From assembly GCA_902623785.1 (NCBI GenBank), contig CACNVG010000002.1:1-64000 (forward strand): 64,000 nucleotides of DNA. Reading direction: 5' to 3'. Position numbers and translations under genes: made by a program. Shown here in pieces: positions 42,827-52,231 of this stretch. The notes below the pieces were generated by a model. It saw only the letters and a list, made by a program, of their open reading frames with translations. It did not search any database and had not been told where the DNA came from. The DNA comes from an uncultured Pelagibacteraceae bacterium (GTDB lineage Bacteria > Pseudomonadota > Alphaproteobacteria > Pelagibacterales > Pelagibacteraceae). Within the stretch, counting starts at the first letter, position 1. Each line of letters begins with the position of its first letter.

Positions 42827-43924
42827 ATGGAGTTTTTTCTTCCAATCGCAGAAGTTAATGTAAGTTTACCTTTTATATTTTTTTTAAGCTTAGTTGTTGG
42901 AATTTTATCAGGATTATTTGGTGTAGGTGGTGGTTTTTTAATGACACCTTTTTTAATTTTTTTGGGCATTCCCCCAGCTTATGCAGTTCCAAATGAGGCC
43001 AATAATATTCTTGGGACATCTATATCAGGATCTACTACGCATTATCTCAAAGGGACTCTGGATTATAAAATGGGCTTAATGATTGTAGTCGGCGGCACAA
43101 TAGGTACTGTCCTTGGTATTTTGACTTTCACCTATTTTCAAGATATTGGAAAAATTAATATCGTTATTTCATTAGCGTACATGTACATCTTGGCAATTAT
43201 TGGAACTATGATGTTAGTTCAAGGAGTTACAGAAATAGATAGAGCAAGAAAAAAGATTATCATAAAAAAAAAATTACATGATCATAATTGGTTACAAGGT
43301 TTACCTTTAAGAATGAGGTTTAAAAAATCCAAACTTTATGAAAGTGCTTTTACTCCAATTATAATGGGATTTATTGTAGGTTATATAGCGGCTATTCTTG
43401 GTGTCGGTGGGGCTTTTATATTAGTCCCAGCAATGATTTATATTATAGGAATGCCTACAAAATTAATTCCAGGAACGTCTTTATTTGTTACTATTTTTAT
43501 AAGTGCAATTGTCACTATTCTTCACGCATTTAATTACGGGACGATTGACTTAATATTAGTAACAGTTTTGATTTTAGGCTCAATTCTTGGAGTTCAAATA
43601 GGTCAAAAGATTGGAGAAAAAGTTGATAGCTCACAATTCAAAACAATCTTAGCTATGCTTTTATTATTAGTTGGAATAGCAATAGCATATGATACTTTTT
43701 TTGCAGAGGAAATTATTAAAGAAGCATCAAAAAAAGGATCAGAAAATTTAGGACCAATTTCACAATTTGTAAAAGACTTATCAAAAAATGTTCCAGTTTT
43801 ATATGGATTATTCTCAATAGTTTTAGCTCTCGTACTGGGTGTTGGTGCGGCAATTTTGAGAAGATTTTTATCAAATCTTAAAAAGAAATTTGTTTACACT
43901 GCTCCACCTGCTTCACAAAAATAG
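42827..43924 (+). CDS. TauE/SafE-family permease (sulfite/organosulfur export)
   Basis: A 365-aa membrane protein with two similar halves of the TauE/SafE (DUF81) type. The diagnostic loops are GLFGVGGGFLMTPFLIFLGI near residues 28-47 and its repeat ILGVGGAFILVPAMIYIIG around 187-205. About 8-9 helices; a long cytoplasmic linker lies between the halves. Family members export sulfite, sulfolactate or sulfoacetate, or import organosulfur compounds. Here, next to xsc, suyAB and aprBA, sulfite export as a safety valve is the likely role. Confidence 0.88.
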   Translation: MEFFLPIAEVNVSLPFIFFLSLVVGILSGLFGVGGGFLMTPFLIFLGIPPAYAVPNEANNILGTSISGSTTHYLKGTLDYKMGLMIVVGGTIGTVLGILTFTYFQDIGKINIVISLAYMYILAIIGTMMLVQGVTEIDRARKKIIIKKKLHDHNWLQGLPLRMRFKKSKLYESAFTPIIMGFIVGYIAAILGVGGAFILVPAMIYIIGMPTKLIPGTSLFVTIFISAIVTILHAFNYGTIDLILVTVLILGSILGVQIGQKIGEKVDSSQFKTILAMLLLLVGIAIAYDTFFAEEIIKEASKKGSENLGPISQFVKDLSKNVPVLYGLFSIVLALVLGVGAAILRRFLSNLKKKFVYTAPPASQK

Positions 43925-43953
43925 TTCCATACTTTTAAAATAATTGATATAGA

Positions 43954-44328
43954 ATGATTATGAAAAAATTAATTTTTTTGTTTATAATTTTAATTCCATT
44001 AAATATTAATGCAGGTGAAAAAAAAACTACATTCACTAACGAGATTTTTAATAAAGCTCAATCAGATGGCAAAACCGTAGTTGTGAGTTCATGGATTAAA
44101 TACTGCACATCATGTGCTAGCCAAATGAAAGCTTTAGAGAATGTTGAAAAAGATTTTAATAATCTTGTTTATCTAAACTTTGATGTTAGAGAGAAATCAA
44201 TAGCTAAACAATTAAATATTCAATTTCAAACTACATTAGTAATTTATAAAGATAGTAAGGAAGTCTATCGAAGCTTAGGAGAATTGAGTAAAGATAAAAT
44301 TTATAAAGCTATTAATTCTGTAATTTAA
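43954..44328 (+). CDS. Exported thioredoxin-like protein with CxxC
   Basis: A 124-aa protein with a signal peptide (KKLIFLFIILIPLNINAG; cleavage near residue 20) and one thioredoxin-fold domain. The redox site is WIKYCTSCASQMK (C51, C54), with the cis-Pro region apparently altered to FQTTLVIY (Thr in place of cis-Pro). It resembles the C-terminal domain of DsbD. It would act as a periplasmic thiol-disulfide partner. It is the last plus-strand gene of the sulfite block, and converges on suyB with no gap. Confidence 0.75.
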   Translation: MIMKKLIFLFIILIPLNINAGEKKTTFTNEIFNKAQSDGKTVVVSSWIKYCTSCASQMKALENVEKDFNNLVYLNFDVREKSIAKQLNIQFQTTLVIYKDSKEVYRSLGELSKDKIYKAINSVI

Positions 44329-45495
44329 TTAAGCACTTCTATATAATTTTGTCATTACAAATTCTTTATGACCTAAAGCCTCAGCGCAAGTAAGTCTTCC
44401 GTTTGCAACTTTAATAGTAGATTTAATTAATTCATCACCAGCTTGATCAAGATTCATTTCTCTTGATAATATTTTTGAGACGTCAACATCGATATGCTCG
44501 CTCATAGTTTTCGCTGTAAAAGGATTAGCTGTGAGCTTAATTACTGGCTCAATAGGATTGCCAATAATGTTACCTTGACCAGTTGGAAATAAATGAATAT
44601 TAAAACCTCCGGCAGCTTGAAGGGTAACACACTCAGCAGCAGCTGACGAAGTATCCATAAAATATAATCCTTTTCCTTTAGTTGGTTCTTCAGCCGGTTC
44701 TAATACATCTATAAATTCTCTTGAGCCTATTTTTTGAAAATTTCCAAAAGCCTTTTCTTCAATTGTTGTAAGACCTCCAGCAATATTTCCTGCTGTCGGT
44801 TGACTTTCTGACAAATCATTTGTTGCTTCCTTTAATATAAAGTCATTATATGAACTCCAAGTTTTCATAAACTTATCTTGAGCTTCTTTTGTTTTACCAC
44901 GTTTTGCACACACCGTTTCGGCTCCAGTAAGTTCTGATGTTTCACCGAAACATAAATGAACTCCTAATGGTTCAAGTTTATCCATTAAGTTTCCAACCGT
45001 TGGATTAGATGCAAGTCCTGAAGTTGTGTCTGACTCTCCACATTTAACTGATATCCATAAATCACTTATGGGACATTCCTCTCTTTGTTTTTCAGATGCC
45101 CACATTGAGAATTCTTGTGCTTTTTTTGAAACTTTTGCAATCGTATCGATATCACCAACACCTTCTATACTAAAACCTTCAACAGGTTTTCCAGTCTTTG
45201 CTATCGCATCAACAATTTTCTTTGTCCACTTAGGTTCAATACCAATCACAATTACAGCAGCTACATTTGGATTTCTTCCTGTTCCAATCATTGTTCTAAA
45301 ATGAAGCTCTAAGTCCGCACCAAATTGCAATCTACCGTAAGAATGTGGAAGTGCAATTGTCCCTTTAATATTATTAGCTACTGCTTCAGCACATGCGTTT
45401 GAAATGTCATCTACAGGAAGAATAATAACATGATTTCTTGTTCCAGCTCTTCCGTTTTCTCTTTTAAAACCTAAAAAACTCTTTGGAATTTGCAT
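44329..45495 (-). CDS. suyB: (2R)-3-sulfolactate sulfo-lyase large subunit (UxaA/altronate dehydratase C-terminal family)
   Basis: A 388-aa UxaA-family lyase. The [16 protein letters not shown]-terminal pattern, [17 protein letters not shown], the Cys in [20 protein letters not shown], and [11 protein letters not shown] are core features of the family. In most bacteria UxaA is an altronate dehydratase of ~490 aa with an N-terminal SAF domain. Here that domain is a separate 95-aa gene, the split arrangement found in SuyAB. With xsc and aprBA next to it, sulfolactate sulfo-lyase (sulfolactate to pyruvate plus sulfite) is the better name; altronate or another 2-hydroxy acid is the alternative. 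Confidence 0.82.
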   Translation of the reverse strand: MQIPKSFLGFKRENGRAGTRNHVIILPVDDISNACAEAVANNIKGTIALPHSYGRLQFGADLELHFRTMIGTGRNPNVAAVIVIGIEPKWTKKIVDAIAKTGKPVEGFSIEGVGDIDTIAKVSKKAQEFSMWASEKQREECPISDLWISVKCGESDTTSGLASNPTVGNLMDKLEPLGVHLCFGETSELTGAETVCAKRGKTKEAQDKFMKTWSSYNDFILKEATNDLSESQPTAGNIAGGLTTIEEKAFGNFQKIGSREFIDVLEPAEEPTKGKGLYFMDTSSAAAECVTLQAAGGFNIHLFPTGQGNIIGNPIEPVIKLTANPFTAKTMSEHIDVDVSKILSREMNLDQAGDELIKSTIKVANGRLTCAEALGHKEFVMTKLYRSA

Positions 45496-45496
45496 A

Positions 45497-45784
45497 TTAC
45501 CACTTTTTTGTTTTTACGTTATGAACATGAACATGATCACCTTTTTTTATTGACTTAACTACTTTTCCTATATCATGACCGTATTTAATTATAGTGTCAC
45601 CTTCTTTAAGATCTTGTAATGCTATTTTATGACCTAAGGGTATTACAGCCTCAGATTTTACTTTAGACGAGGAGTTATCTTCCATTATCCAACAGCCACA
45701 GTCCTGTCCTTTGGCGACTTTTTCTATGACAATTACGCCAACATTATCTTTTTTATCGTGTATAATTATATCTGTTTTTGCCAT
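45497..45784 (-). CDS. suyA: (2R)-3-sulfolactate sulfo-lyase small subunit (SAF domain)
   Basis: A 95-aa SAF-domain protein matching the N-terminal part of UxaA. Features: [50 protein letters not shown], and the ending [18 protein letters not shown] resembles the N-terminal metal-binding HxxHNxxT-type end of the altronate dehydratase family. It pairs with SuyB, whose start lies one base after its stop. It is divergent from xsc across an 80-base region. Confidence 0.82.
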   Translation of the reverse strand: MAKTDIIIHDKKDNVGVIVIEKVAKGQDCGCWIMEDNSSSKVKSEAVIPLGHKIALQDLKEGDTIIKYGHDIGKVVKSIKKGDHVHVHNVKTKKW

Positions 45785-45864
45785 TGTGACGATTTCTTAG
45801 TAGAAACTTGCAAAGAATTTATATATTAATCTTGCGATTGCAAACAAAAATATAAAGAATTTTT
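45785..45864. promoter_or_regulatory. Divergent suyAB / xsc promoter region with paired TTGCAA sites
   Basis: Two identical palindromes, TTGCAA at 45808-45813 and TTGCAA at 45838-45843, stand exactly 30 bases apart (about three helical turns). They flank an AT-rich core, and the second is also part of TTGC-GATT-GCAA (45832-45843). The region lies between two divergent sulfonate-degradation genes, so a shared regulator is plausible. No regulator gene lies within this island. The sites may be chance in AT-rich DNA. Confidence 0.4.
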
Positions 45865-47646
45865 ATGACTAAAATGACCACGGAAGAAGCTTTTATTAAA
45901 GTTCTTCAAATGCATGGAGTTGAACATGCGTTTGGAATAATTGGTTCTGCCTTTATGCCTATTTCAGATTTATTTCCAAAAGCTGGAATAACTTTTTGGG
46001 ATGTTGCCCACGAAACCAACGGAGGTTTAATTGCAGACGGTTACACTCGGGCAACTGGAAAAATGTCAATGGTAATTGCTCAAAATGGTCCAGGTATCAC
46101 AGGTCTAGTTACACCTATTAAAACAGCTTATTGGAATCATACACCTTTATTACTTGTAACTCCTCAAGCCGCAAATAAAACAATGGGTCAAGGTGGTTTT
46201 CAAGAAGTAGAACAAATGAATTTATTTAAAGACATGGTTTGTTACCAAGAAGAGGTAAGAGATCCTTCTAGAATGGCAGAAGTACTAAACAGAGTAATTG
46301 AAAAAGCTTTTAGAGGATCGGCACCAGCACAAATTAATGTACCAAGGGATTATTGGACACAAGTAATAGACATTGAACTTCCTCCTATTGTTAGATTTGA
46401 GAGACAAGGCGGCGGAAAAGATGCAATTGAAAGAGCTTCAAGCTTGTTATCAAAAGCAAAATTTCCAGTAATTTTATCAGGTGCAGGAGTAGTCATTGGT
46501 GGAGCAATAGAAGAATGTAAAAAGTTAGCAGAGAAATTAGATGCACCAGTTTGTAATGGTTATCAGCACAATGATAGTTTTCCCGGAAGCCATCCATTGG
46601 CTGTTGGACCTTTAGGTTATAACGGTTCAAAAGCAGCTATGGAACTTATTTCAAAGGCTGATGTAGTTCTTGCATTAGGAACCAGATTAAATCCTTTTTC
46701 AACTTTACCAGGTTATGGAATCGACTATTGGCCTAAAAATGCAACGATAATTCAAGTTGATGTGAACCCAGACAGAATAGGATTAACAAAAAAGGTTACA
46801 GTTGGAATATGTGGAGATGCTAAACAAGTTGCTCAAGAAATATTAAATAAACTTTCATCTGATGCTGGTAACTCTGGTCGAGATGAAAGAAAAAATTTAA
46901 TTCACAAAACTAAATCTGCATGGCTTCAAACATTAGCGGGGCTTGACCATGAAGAAGATGATCCTGGAACAGTTTGGAATAAAGAGGCAAGAGAAAGAGA
47001 TAAGGATAGAATGTCACCAAGACAAGCATGGAGAGCGATACAGGATGCTTTGCCTAAAGATGTAATAATTTCAAGTGACATTGGAAACAATTGTGCAATA
47101 GGAAATGCTTATCCAACTTTTGAAAAAGGGCGAAAATATTTAGCTCCAGGTTTATTTGGACCGTGTGGTTACGGATTTCCTGCAATCTTAGGTGCAAAAA
47201 TTGGATGTCCAGATATACCTGTAATTGGTTTTGCTGGTGATGGTGCTTTTGGAATAAGTATGAATGAAATGAGTTCATGCGCTAGGAAAGAATGGCCAGC
47301 TATTACTATGGTTATATTTAGAAATTATCAATGGGGTGCTGAAAAAAGAAATTCTATTTTATGGTTTGATGATAATTTTATTGGTACAGAACTAGATCCA
47401 GAATTAAGTTACGCAAAAGTCGCAAATGCATGTGGTTTGAAAGGTGTTACATGTAAAACAATGGAAGAAACAACTAAAGCGATCAAACAATCTTGTGAAG
47501 ATCAAAAAAAAGGAATTACCACTTTCATAGAAATTATTTTAAATCAAGAATTAGGCGAGCCATTTAGAAGAGACGCAATGAAAAAACCAGTTGAGGTCGC
47601 TGGTATTCAAAAGAAAGATATGAAACCTCAAAAATCATTAATATAA
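45865..47646 (+). CDS. xsc: Sulfoacetaldehyde acetyltransferase
   Basis: A 593-aa TPP enzyme of the acetolactate-synthase superfamily matching Xsc in length and motifs. GIIGSAFMPISDLFPKAGI near 24-42 and the Xsc-type DVAHETNGGLIADGYTRATG are present. The C-terminal TPP/Mg site is GDGAFGISMNEMSSCARKEW with FRNYQWGAEKRN. Xsc cleaves sulfoacetaldehyde with phosphate, giving acetyl phosphate and sulfite, the last step of taurine, isethionate and sulfoacetate degradation. The position beside suyAB and aprBA strongly supports this. Acetyl phosphate would then go to acetyl-CoA; no pta is in the window. Confidence 0.92.
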   Translation: MTKMTTEEAFIKVLQMHGVEHAFGIIGSAFMPISDLFPKAGITFWDVAHETNGGLIADGYTRATGKMSMVIAQNGPGITGLVTPIKTAYWNHTPLLLVTPQAANKTMGQGGFQEVEQMNLFKDMVCYQEEVRDPSRMAEVLNRVIEKAFRGSAPAQINVPRDYWTQVIDIELPPIVRFERQGGGKDAIERASSLLSKAKFPVILSGAGVVIGGAIEECKKLAEKLDAPVCNGYQHNDSFPGSHPLAVGPLGYNGSKAAMELISKADVVLALGTRLNPFSTLPGYGIDYWPKNATIIQVDVNPDRIGLTKKVTVGICGDAKQVAQEILNKLSSDAGNSGRDERKNLIHKTKSAWLQTLAGLDHEEDDPGTVWNKEARERDKDRMSPRQAWRAIQDALPKDVIISSDIGNNCAIGNAYPTFEKGRKYLAPGLFGPCGYGFPAILGAKIGCPDIPVIGFAGDGAFGISMNEMSSCARKEWPAITMVIFRNYQWGAEKRNSILWFDDNFIGTELDPELSYAKVANACGLKGVTCKTMEETTKAIKQSCEDQKKGITTFIEIILNQELGEPFRRDAMKKPVEVAGIQKKDMKPQKSLI

Positions 47647-47647
47647 T

Positions 47648-48037
47648 TTGAAAAATACTGAAATTAAAATTGGTTCTAATAGAAGTTTTGGAATAGTTTT
47701 TTTTATAGTTTTTTTATTAATCGCAATTTACCCTTTAATCAACAATGAGGAATTCAGGATATGGTCCTTTATAATTTCTATAATTTTTTTGATTTTAGGA
47801 TTGATAAATTCTAAAGTTTTAACACCCTTAAACAAGCTATGGTTTAAATTAGGATTATTATTGGGAAGAATAGCATCACCTTTAATAATGGGTATAATAT
47901 TCTTTTTGGTAGTAACTCCTACAGCTTTTATAATGAGAATAATTGGTAAAGATTTGCTTAACTTAAAATTTGATAATAGTAAATCTTATTGGATTGAAAA
48001 AGACAATCTAAAGAGTAAGATGAAAAATCAATTTTAA
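47648..48037 (+). CDS. SxtJ-family membrane protein
   Basis: A 129-aa protein with three hydrophobic segments (about 14-34, 38-56, 73-98). FGIVFFIVFLLIAIYPL and the NSKVLTPLNKLWFKLGLLLG region match the SxtJ pattern, named from a saxitoxin-cluster protein whose function is unknown. It starts at TTG (47648), one base after the xsc stop, in a run with DUF5989, SGNH and carbamoyltransferase genes; that module recurs across bacteria. Confidence 0.8.
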   Translation: MKNTEIKIGSNRSFGIVFFIVFLLIAIYPLINNEEFRIWSFIISIIFLILGLINSKVLTPLNKLWFKLGLLLGRIASPLIMGIIFFLVVTPTAFIMRIIGKDLLNLKFDNSKSYWIEKDNLKSKMKNQF

Positions 48038-48038
48038 T

Positions 48039-48188
48039 ATGAGTTTTTTGAGAGAATTTTGGGAGTTTTTGAGAGTAAGAAAAAAATATTGGCTATTACC
48101 CATTATAATTGTTTTATTCATATTTGGCGGTTTAATTGTTTTAACTCAAGGTTCTGCTGTAGCACCTTTTATATATACGATTTTTTAA
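48039..48188 (+). CDS. DUF5989 small membrane protein
   Basis: A 49-aa protein matching DUF5989: it starts MSFLREFWEFLRVRKKYWLL and has one hydrophobic helix followed by the characteristic end GGLIVLTQGSAVAPFIYTIF. It lies one base after the SxtJ stop and one base before the SGNH gene. It is commonly linked to SxtJ and carbamoyltransferase genes. Function unknown. Confidence 0.88.
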   Translation: MSFLREFWEFLRVRKKYWLLPIIIVLFIFGGLIVLTQGSAVAPFIYTIF

Positions 48189-48189
48189 G

Positions 48190-49239
48190 TTGAAAAATTT
48201 TTCTTTAATTTTGTTTATAACTTTGCTTCTGTTTTTTTTATTAAATATTCTTATTGTTTTAACTTGGCCAATTTATTCTAAAATAAACTCAAAAAAACAT
48301 TCTTATATTAATGAACAAATAGAATTATTGAATCTATCAAATGAGGATTTAATAATTTTAAATAACGAGACATGGAAAAATTATGATAAATTCAGATTTG
48401 TTCCATTTATAGGACACAGTGAAACAAACAGAGTTGGCAAATTCGTAAATTTTTCAGAGTTAGATGGTCGAAAAGTAAATAGACCCCAAAATTGTAATAA
48501 AAATATATACTTGTACGGAGGTAGCACGACTTTTGGATACAATGTAACTGATGCTCAAACTATAGGACAATACCTGCAAGATTTGTTAGGTGATAGTTAC
48601 TGTGTGTTTAATCATGGAAGAGCTTACTATTATTCTAAACAAGAAAATAATTTGTTTATAAATCATTTAGAGACAGAAAAAAAAATTGATACTGCTTTTT
48701 TTTTAGATGGTATTAACGAGAGATGCGGCGGGTATGAATATATGAATCAGATTAATAATAGTTTTACTCTTTATGTTGAAAGACCATATTTGATGTGGAA
48801 AATTTCCTTTAAAAATTTTATTTTAACTTTACCAGTTGTTCAATTTTCAAATTCATTATTTAGTTCAAATGGATGGATACACGACAATAATAATAATATT
48901 CTTCAAGTTGATACTTGTGCCACAAAAAAAAGTCTTGGAAAACTTTATGAGTCAAGAATTTTAGTAAGAGATTCCATCTGTAAAAAATTTGATATTGAAT
49001 GTTATTCTATATTACAACCTATGGCGGGAAATCATGGAATACAAATTGAAAAATTATTATCAAAAGATAAGGAAAAAAAACTAAAGAAGAAATACAAAAT
49101 ATTATCTTCAGCAACTGGATTTATTGATTTGGGATTTGTTTTAGATAATGACAAATCATTATCTTACATTGATGGTGTACATTATTCTCCTATATCTAAT
49201 AAAAAGATTGCATCCGAATTATATAAATATTTAAATTAA
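48190..49239 (+). CDS. SGNH/GDSL-type hydrolase-like protein, membrane-anchored
   Basis: A 349-aa protein beginning with TTG (48190). One N-terminal membrane helix (about 5-27) is followed by an outward domain. YLYGGSTTFGYNV near residues 101-113 is the SGNH block I with the nucleophile Ser, FFLDGINERCGG fits block III, and IDGVHYSPISN near the C-terminus gives the catalytic D-x-x-H. These enzymes hydrolyse or transfer acyl groups on surface glycans. It lies within the carbamoyltransferase module. Confidence 0.72.
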   Translation: MKNFSLILFITLLLFFLLNILIVLTWPIYSKINSKKHSYINEQIELLNLSNEDLIILNNETWKNYDKFRFVPFIGHSETNRVGKFVNFSELDGRKVNRPQNCNKNIYLYGGSTTFGYNVTDAQTIGQYLQDLLGDSYCVFNHGRAYYYSKQENNLFINHLETEKKIDTAFFLDGINERCGGYEYMNQINNSFTLYVERPYLMWKISFKNFILTLPVVQFSNSLFSSNGWIHDNNNNILQVDTCATKKSLGKLYESRILVRDSICKKFDIECYSILQPMAGNHGIQIEKLLSKDKEKKLKKKYKILSSATGFIDLGFVLDNDKSLSYIDGVHYSPISNKKIASELYKYLN

Positions 49240-49240
49240 G

Positions 49241-51076
49241 ATGTCTTACATCCTTGGAATTTCAGCCTTTTATCATGATAGCGCAGCATGTATTCTAAAA
49301 GATGGAAAGATTATTGCTGCTGCTCAAGAAGAGAGATTCACAAGAAAAAAACATGACTCAAGTTATCCTTACAACGCAATAGAATTTGTTTTAAATTTTA
49401 CAAATTTAAAATTGAGTGAAGTTAATCAAATTGTCTTTTTTGAAAAGCCATTTTTAAAATTTGAGAGATTATTGGAAACTTATGTTGCTTTTGCACCACG
49501 TGGTTTCATCTCTTTTGCAAAAGCAATGCCAGTGTGGATTAAGGAAAAACTTTTTCAAAAAAATCTTTTATTTAATAAACTAAAAGCACATGACAAAGAT
49601 TTTAAATCTGATCAAAACATTTTTTTTTCTGACCATCATTTAAGCCATGCAGCAAGTGCTTTTTTTCCGTCTCCTTTTACAGAGTCAATTATATTGACAG
49701 CAGATGGTGTTGGAGAATGGGCTACAACTACTGTTGCTGTAGGAAAAGATAACAAGGTAGAGATTAAAAAAGAAATTCATTTTCCGCACTCATTAGGACT
49801 ACTTTATTCTGCTTTTACTTACTTTACTGGATTTAAAGTTAATAGTGGAGAATATAAACTAATGGGGCTAGCACCATATGGAAATCCATTTTACGAAGAT
49901 AAGATTAAAAAATTGATTGATATTAAAGAAGATGGCACTTTTAGATTGGATCAAAAGTATTTTAATTATGCAACTGGACTTACAATGACCAATGATAAAT
50001 TTAATGATTTATTTGGTCAAAAACCACGAGATCCTCAAAACGAAAAAATTACTCAATTCCATATGGATATAGCTGCTTCCATTCAAAAAGTAACAGAAGA
50101 GATAATGGTAAAATTAGCTAAATCAATACGTAAAGAGTATGGTATTAAGAATTTGTGTTTAGCTGGTGGTGTAGCATTAAATTGTGTAGCTAATGGTAAA
50201 ATTCTCAAAGAAAAAATTTTTGATAATATTTGGATACAGCCTGCAGCAGGTGATGCTGGTGGATCATTAGGTGCTGCTCTTGCTCTTTGGCATATTGAGC
50301 AAAAAAATAAAAGAGTGGTAAATTCAAATGACGATATGAAAGGATCTTACTTAGGGACTGAATTTTCACAAGAAGAGATTGAAAATGAACTTAAGGCAGT
50401 TGGTGCTAAATTTGAAACACTTAACTATGAAGATCTGATAAATAAAACTGCGGAATTTTTATCAAACCAAAAAGTTGTAGGTTGGTTTCAAGGAAGGATG
50501 GAGTTTGGTCCAAGAGCATTAGGTGGCAGATCGATATTAGGTGATCCAAGATCTGACAAGATGCAAAAAAATTTGAATTTAAAAGTAAAATATAGAGAAA
50601 GTTTTAGACCCTTCGCTCCCGCAGTTCTTAGAGAAGATGTATCCAAATGGTTTGATATAAATGTTGATAGTCCTTATATGTTGCTTGTAGCGAATATTAA
50701 TTCAGATAAAAAAATTGAAATGACAGAAGAGCAAAAAAAACTCTTTGGGATAGATAAACTAAATATTAAAAGGTCAGAAGTTCCAGCTGTAACACATATT
50801 GATTACTCAGCAAGAATCCAAACAGTTACAAAAAAAAGCAATCAACGATTTTATGATTTAATCTCAAAGTTTAAAAACAAAACAGGTTGCCCAATTTTAA
50901 TAAATACTTCATTCAATGTAAGAGGAGAACCCATTGTCAATTCTCCTGCTGATGCCTTTAATTGTTTTATGGGAACAGAATTAGATTACCTAGTAATAGG
51001 TGACTGTATTTTAGACAAGAACAAACAAGAAAAAAATTTAAAAAAGGACTATAAATCAGATTTTGAACTAGATTAA
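49241..51076 (+). CDS. Carbamoyltransferase (NodU/CmcH/TobZ family)
   Basis: A 611-aa protein of the two-domain carbamoyltransferase family. The N-terminal Kae1-like domain has ILGISAFYHDSAACILKDGK, EERFTRKKHD and FSDHHLSHAASAFFPSPF (metal-binding His). The C-terminal YrdC-like domain has GRMEFGPRALGGRSILGDPR and INTSFNVRGEPIV. It transfers the carbamoyl group of carbamoyl phosphate through carbamoyl-AMP to an O-group on a sugar or other metabolite. The flanking SGNH proteins and SxtJ/DUF5989 suggest modification of an envelope glycan or lipid-linked sugar. Confidence 0.92.
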   Translation: MSYILGISAFYHDSAACILKDGKIIAAAQEERFTRKKHDSSYPYNAIEFVLNFTNLKLSEVNQIVFFEKPFLKFERLLETYVAFAPRGFISFAKAMPVWIKEKLFQKNLLFNKLKAHDKDFKSDQNIFFSDHHLSHAASAFFPSPFTESIILTADGVGEWATTTVAVGKDNKVEIKKEIHFPHSLGLLYSAFTYFTGFKVNSGEYKLMGLAPYGNPFYEDKIKKLIDIKEDGTFRLDQKYFNYATGLTMTNDKFNDLFGQKPRDPQNEKITQFHMDIAASIQKVTEEIMVKLAKSIRKEYGIKNLCLAGGVALNCVANGKILKEKIFDNIWIQPAAGDAGGSLGAALALWHIEQKNKRVVNSNDDMKGSYLGTEFSQEEIENELKAVGAKFETLNYEDLINKTAEFLSNQKVVGWFQGRMEFGPRALGGRSILGDPRSDKMQKNLNLKVKYRESFRPFAPAVLREDVSKWFDINVDSPYMLLVANINSDKKIEMTEEQKKLFGIDKLNIKRSEVPAVTHIDYSARIQTVTKKSNQRFYDLISKFKNKTGCPILINTSFNVRGEPIVNSPADAFNCFMGTELDYLVIGDCILDKNKQEKNLKKDYKSDFELD

Positions 51077-51097
51077 TTATGAAAGTTTAGAATTAAA

Positions 51098-52174
51098 ATG
51101 AAAAGTAATAAAATTTTAATCTTAACATCAACTATTTTAACATTATTTCTAATTGAAGTATTCTGTAGTTTTTTCTTATTTAAGAAAAGTGAATATAACT
51201 ACAAAAATAGATATTTGGTTTATAGTGAAGGGAACGTGTTTAGAAACATTGATAACTTTTTTACTTATGAACCAAATACTTCAATTACAGCCTCAAATTA
51301 TTATTTTATAAATGGTAAATTTAAAAGAATATATAATTATATTATTAAAACAAACAACTTAGGCCTTATTCAAGATAAAGATTTAATTAAAGAATCGCCC
51401 TCAATCCTTTTTCTGGGAGACTCTTTTACGGAAGGACAAGGTGATAGAAGTTGGTTAAATTATTTTGATGGAGAATATAAAAACCATCAAATTATAAATG
51501 GAGGCTTGCTTGGCACTGGATTTCAACAATTTGAGTTAATGAATGACTATTTATCAGATTACGATATTCAGAAAGTATTTGTTCTTTATATTGGAGATGA
51601 TCTAAGAAGGGACGTATTCCAATTTAATGATCAACAACTAAAGTGCTTGAGAAATCATACTTATTGTCAAGGGTCAGAGGTTTTTTTTAGTTTTCCAACA
51701 AAAAATAAAAATATCGATTTTTTTTTAAAAAAATTAAGGGATAATCAACGTAACAATATCGAGCCACAAAAAGCAAATTTAAAAACCTTTAGGAGAAATA
51801 TTAAATCATGGTTAACAAATTTATATGTAATTAAAATACCATTAGATTTTTTACGTTCTAACTTTTACAATTCAAAAAATGAAAAAATTATTAGAAATTT
51901 TAATTCAATAAATAATTTAATTAATAAATATAAAAATAATATATACTTTATAAATTTAAAAATGAAAGGTGAAATAATAATGAAAAAAAAAAGCTATGAA
52001 TCGTTATATGCAAAAGATTATATTTTAAGTAAGACAAATAATTATTTTGAATGTGATTTCAATAATGATTTAAATTTGTTTTACAATTATGATAGTCACC
52101 CTAATAAAAAAGGTTATGAGTATTTATACAATTGTGTTTTTAATATTTTAGAAAATCAGATTACATTGAATTAA
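51098..52174 (+). CDS. SGNH-hydrolase-like protein, membrane-anchored
   Basis: A 358-aa protein with one N-terminal signal-anchor helix (about 5-24). ILFLGDSFTEGQGD near residues 103-116 is a canonical SGNH block I, and YDSHPNKKGYEYL near the C-terminus supplies the D-x-H pair. The middle is AT-rich, Lys/Asn-rich and weakly conserved. It differs from the SGNH protein on the other side of the carbamoyltransferase gene. Probably adds or removes acyl groups outside the cytoplasmic membrane. Confidence 0.7.
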   Translation: MKSNKILILTSTILTLFLIEVFCSFFLFKKSEYNYKNRYLVYSEGNVFRNIDNFFTYEPNTSITASNYYFINGKFKRIYNYIIKTNNLGLIQDKDLIKESPSILFLGDSFTEGQGDRSWLNYFDGEYKNHQIINGGLLGTGFQQFELMNDYLSDYDIQKVFVLYIGDDLRRDVFQFNDQQLKCLRNHTYCQGSEVFFSFPTKNKNIDFFLKKLRDNQRNNIEPQKANLKTFRRNIKSWLTNLYVIKIPLDFLRSNFYNSKNEKIIRNFNSINNLINKYKNNIYFINLKMKGEIIMKKKSYESLYAKDYILSKTNNYFECDFNNDLNLFYNYDSHPNKKGYEYLYNCVFNILENQITLN

Positions 52175-52231
52175 ATTTTATATTAAATTATTAACTAGAA
52201 TTTTTAATTACAAAAATATATATTAATTAAT

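Noticed and set aside
44329-45784. Altronate dehydratase as the primary name for the UxaA-like pair
   Set aside because: The split SAF and large subunits and the position between a sulfite permease and xsc fit SuyAB better; no uronate genes are nearby.
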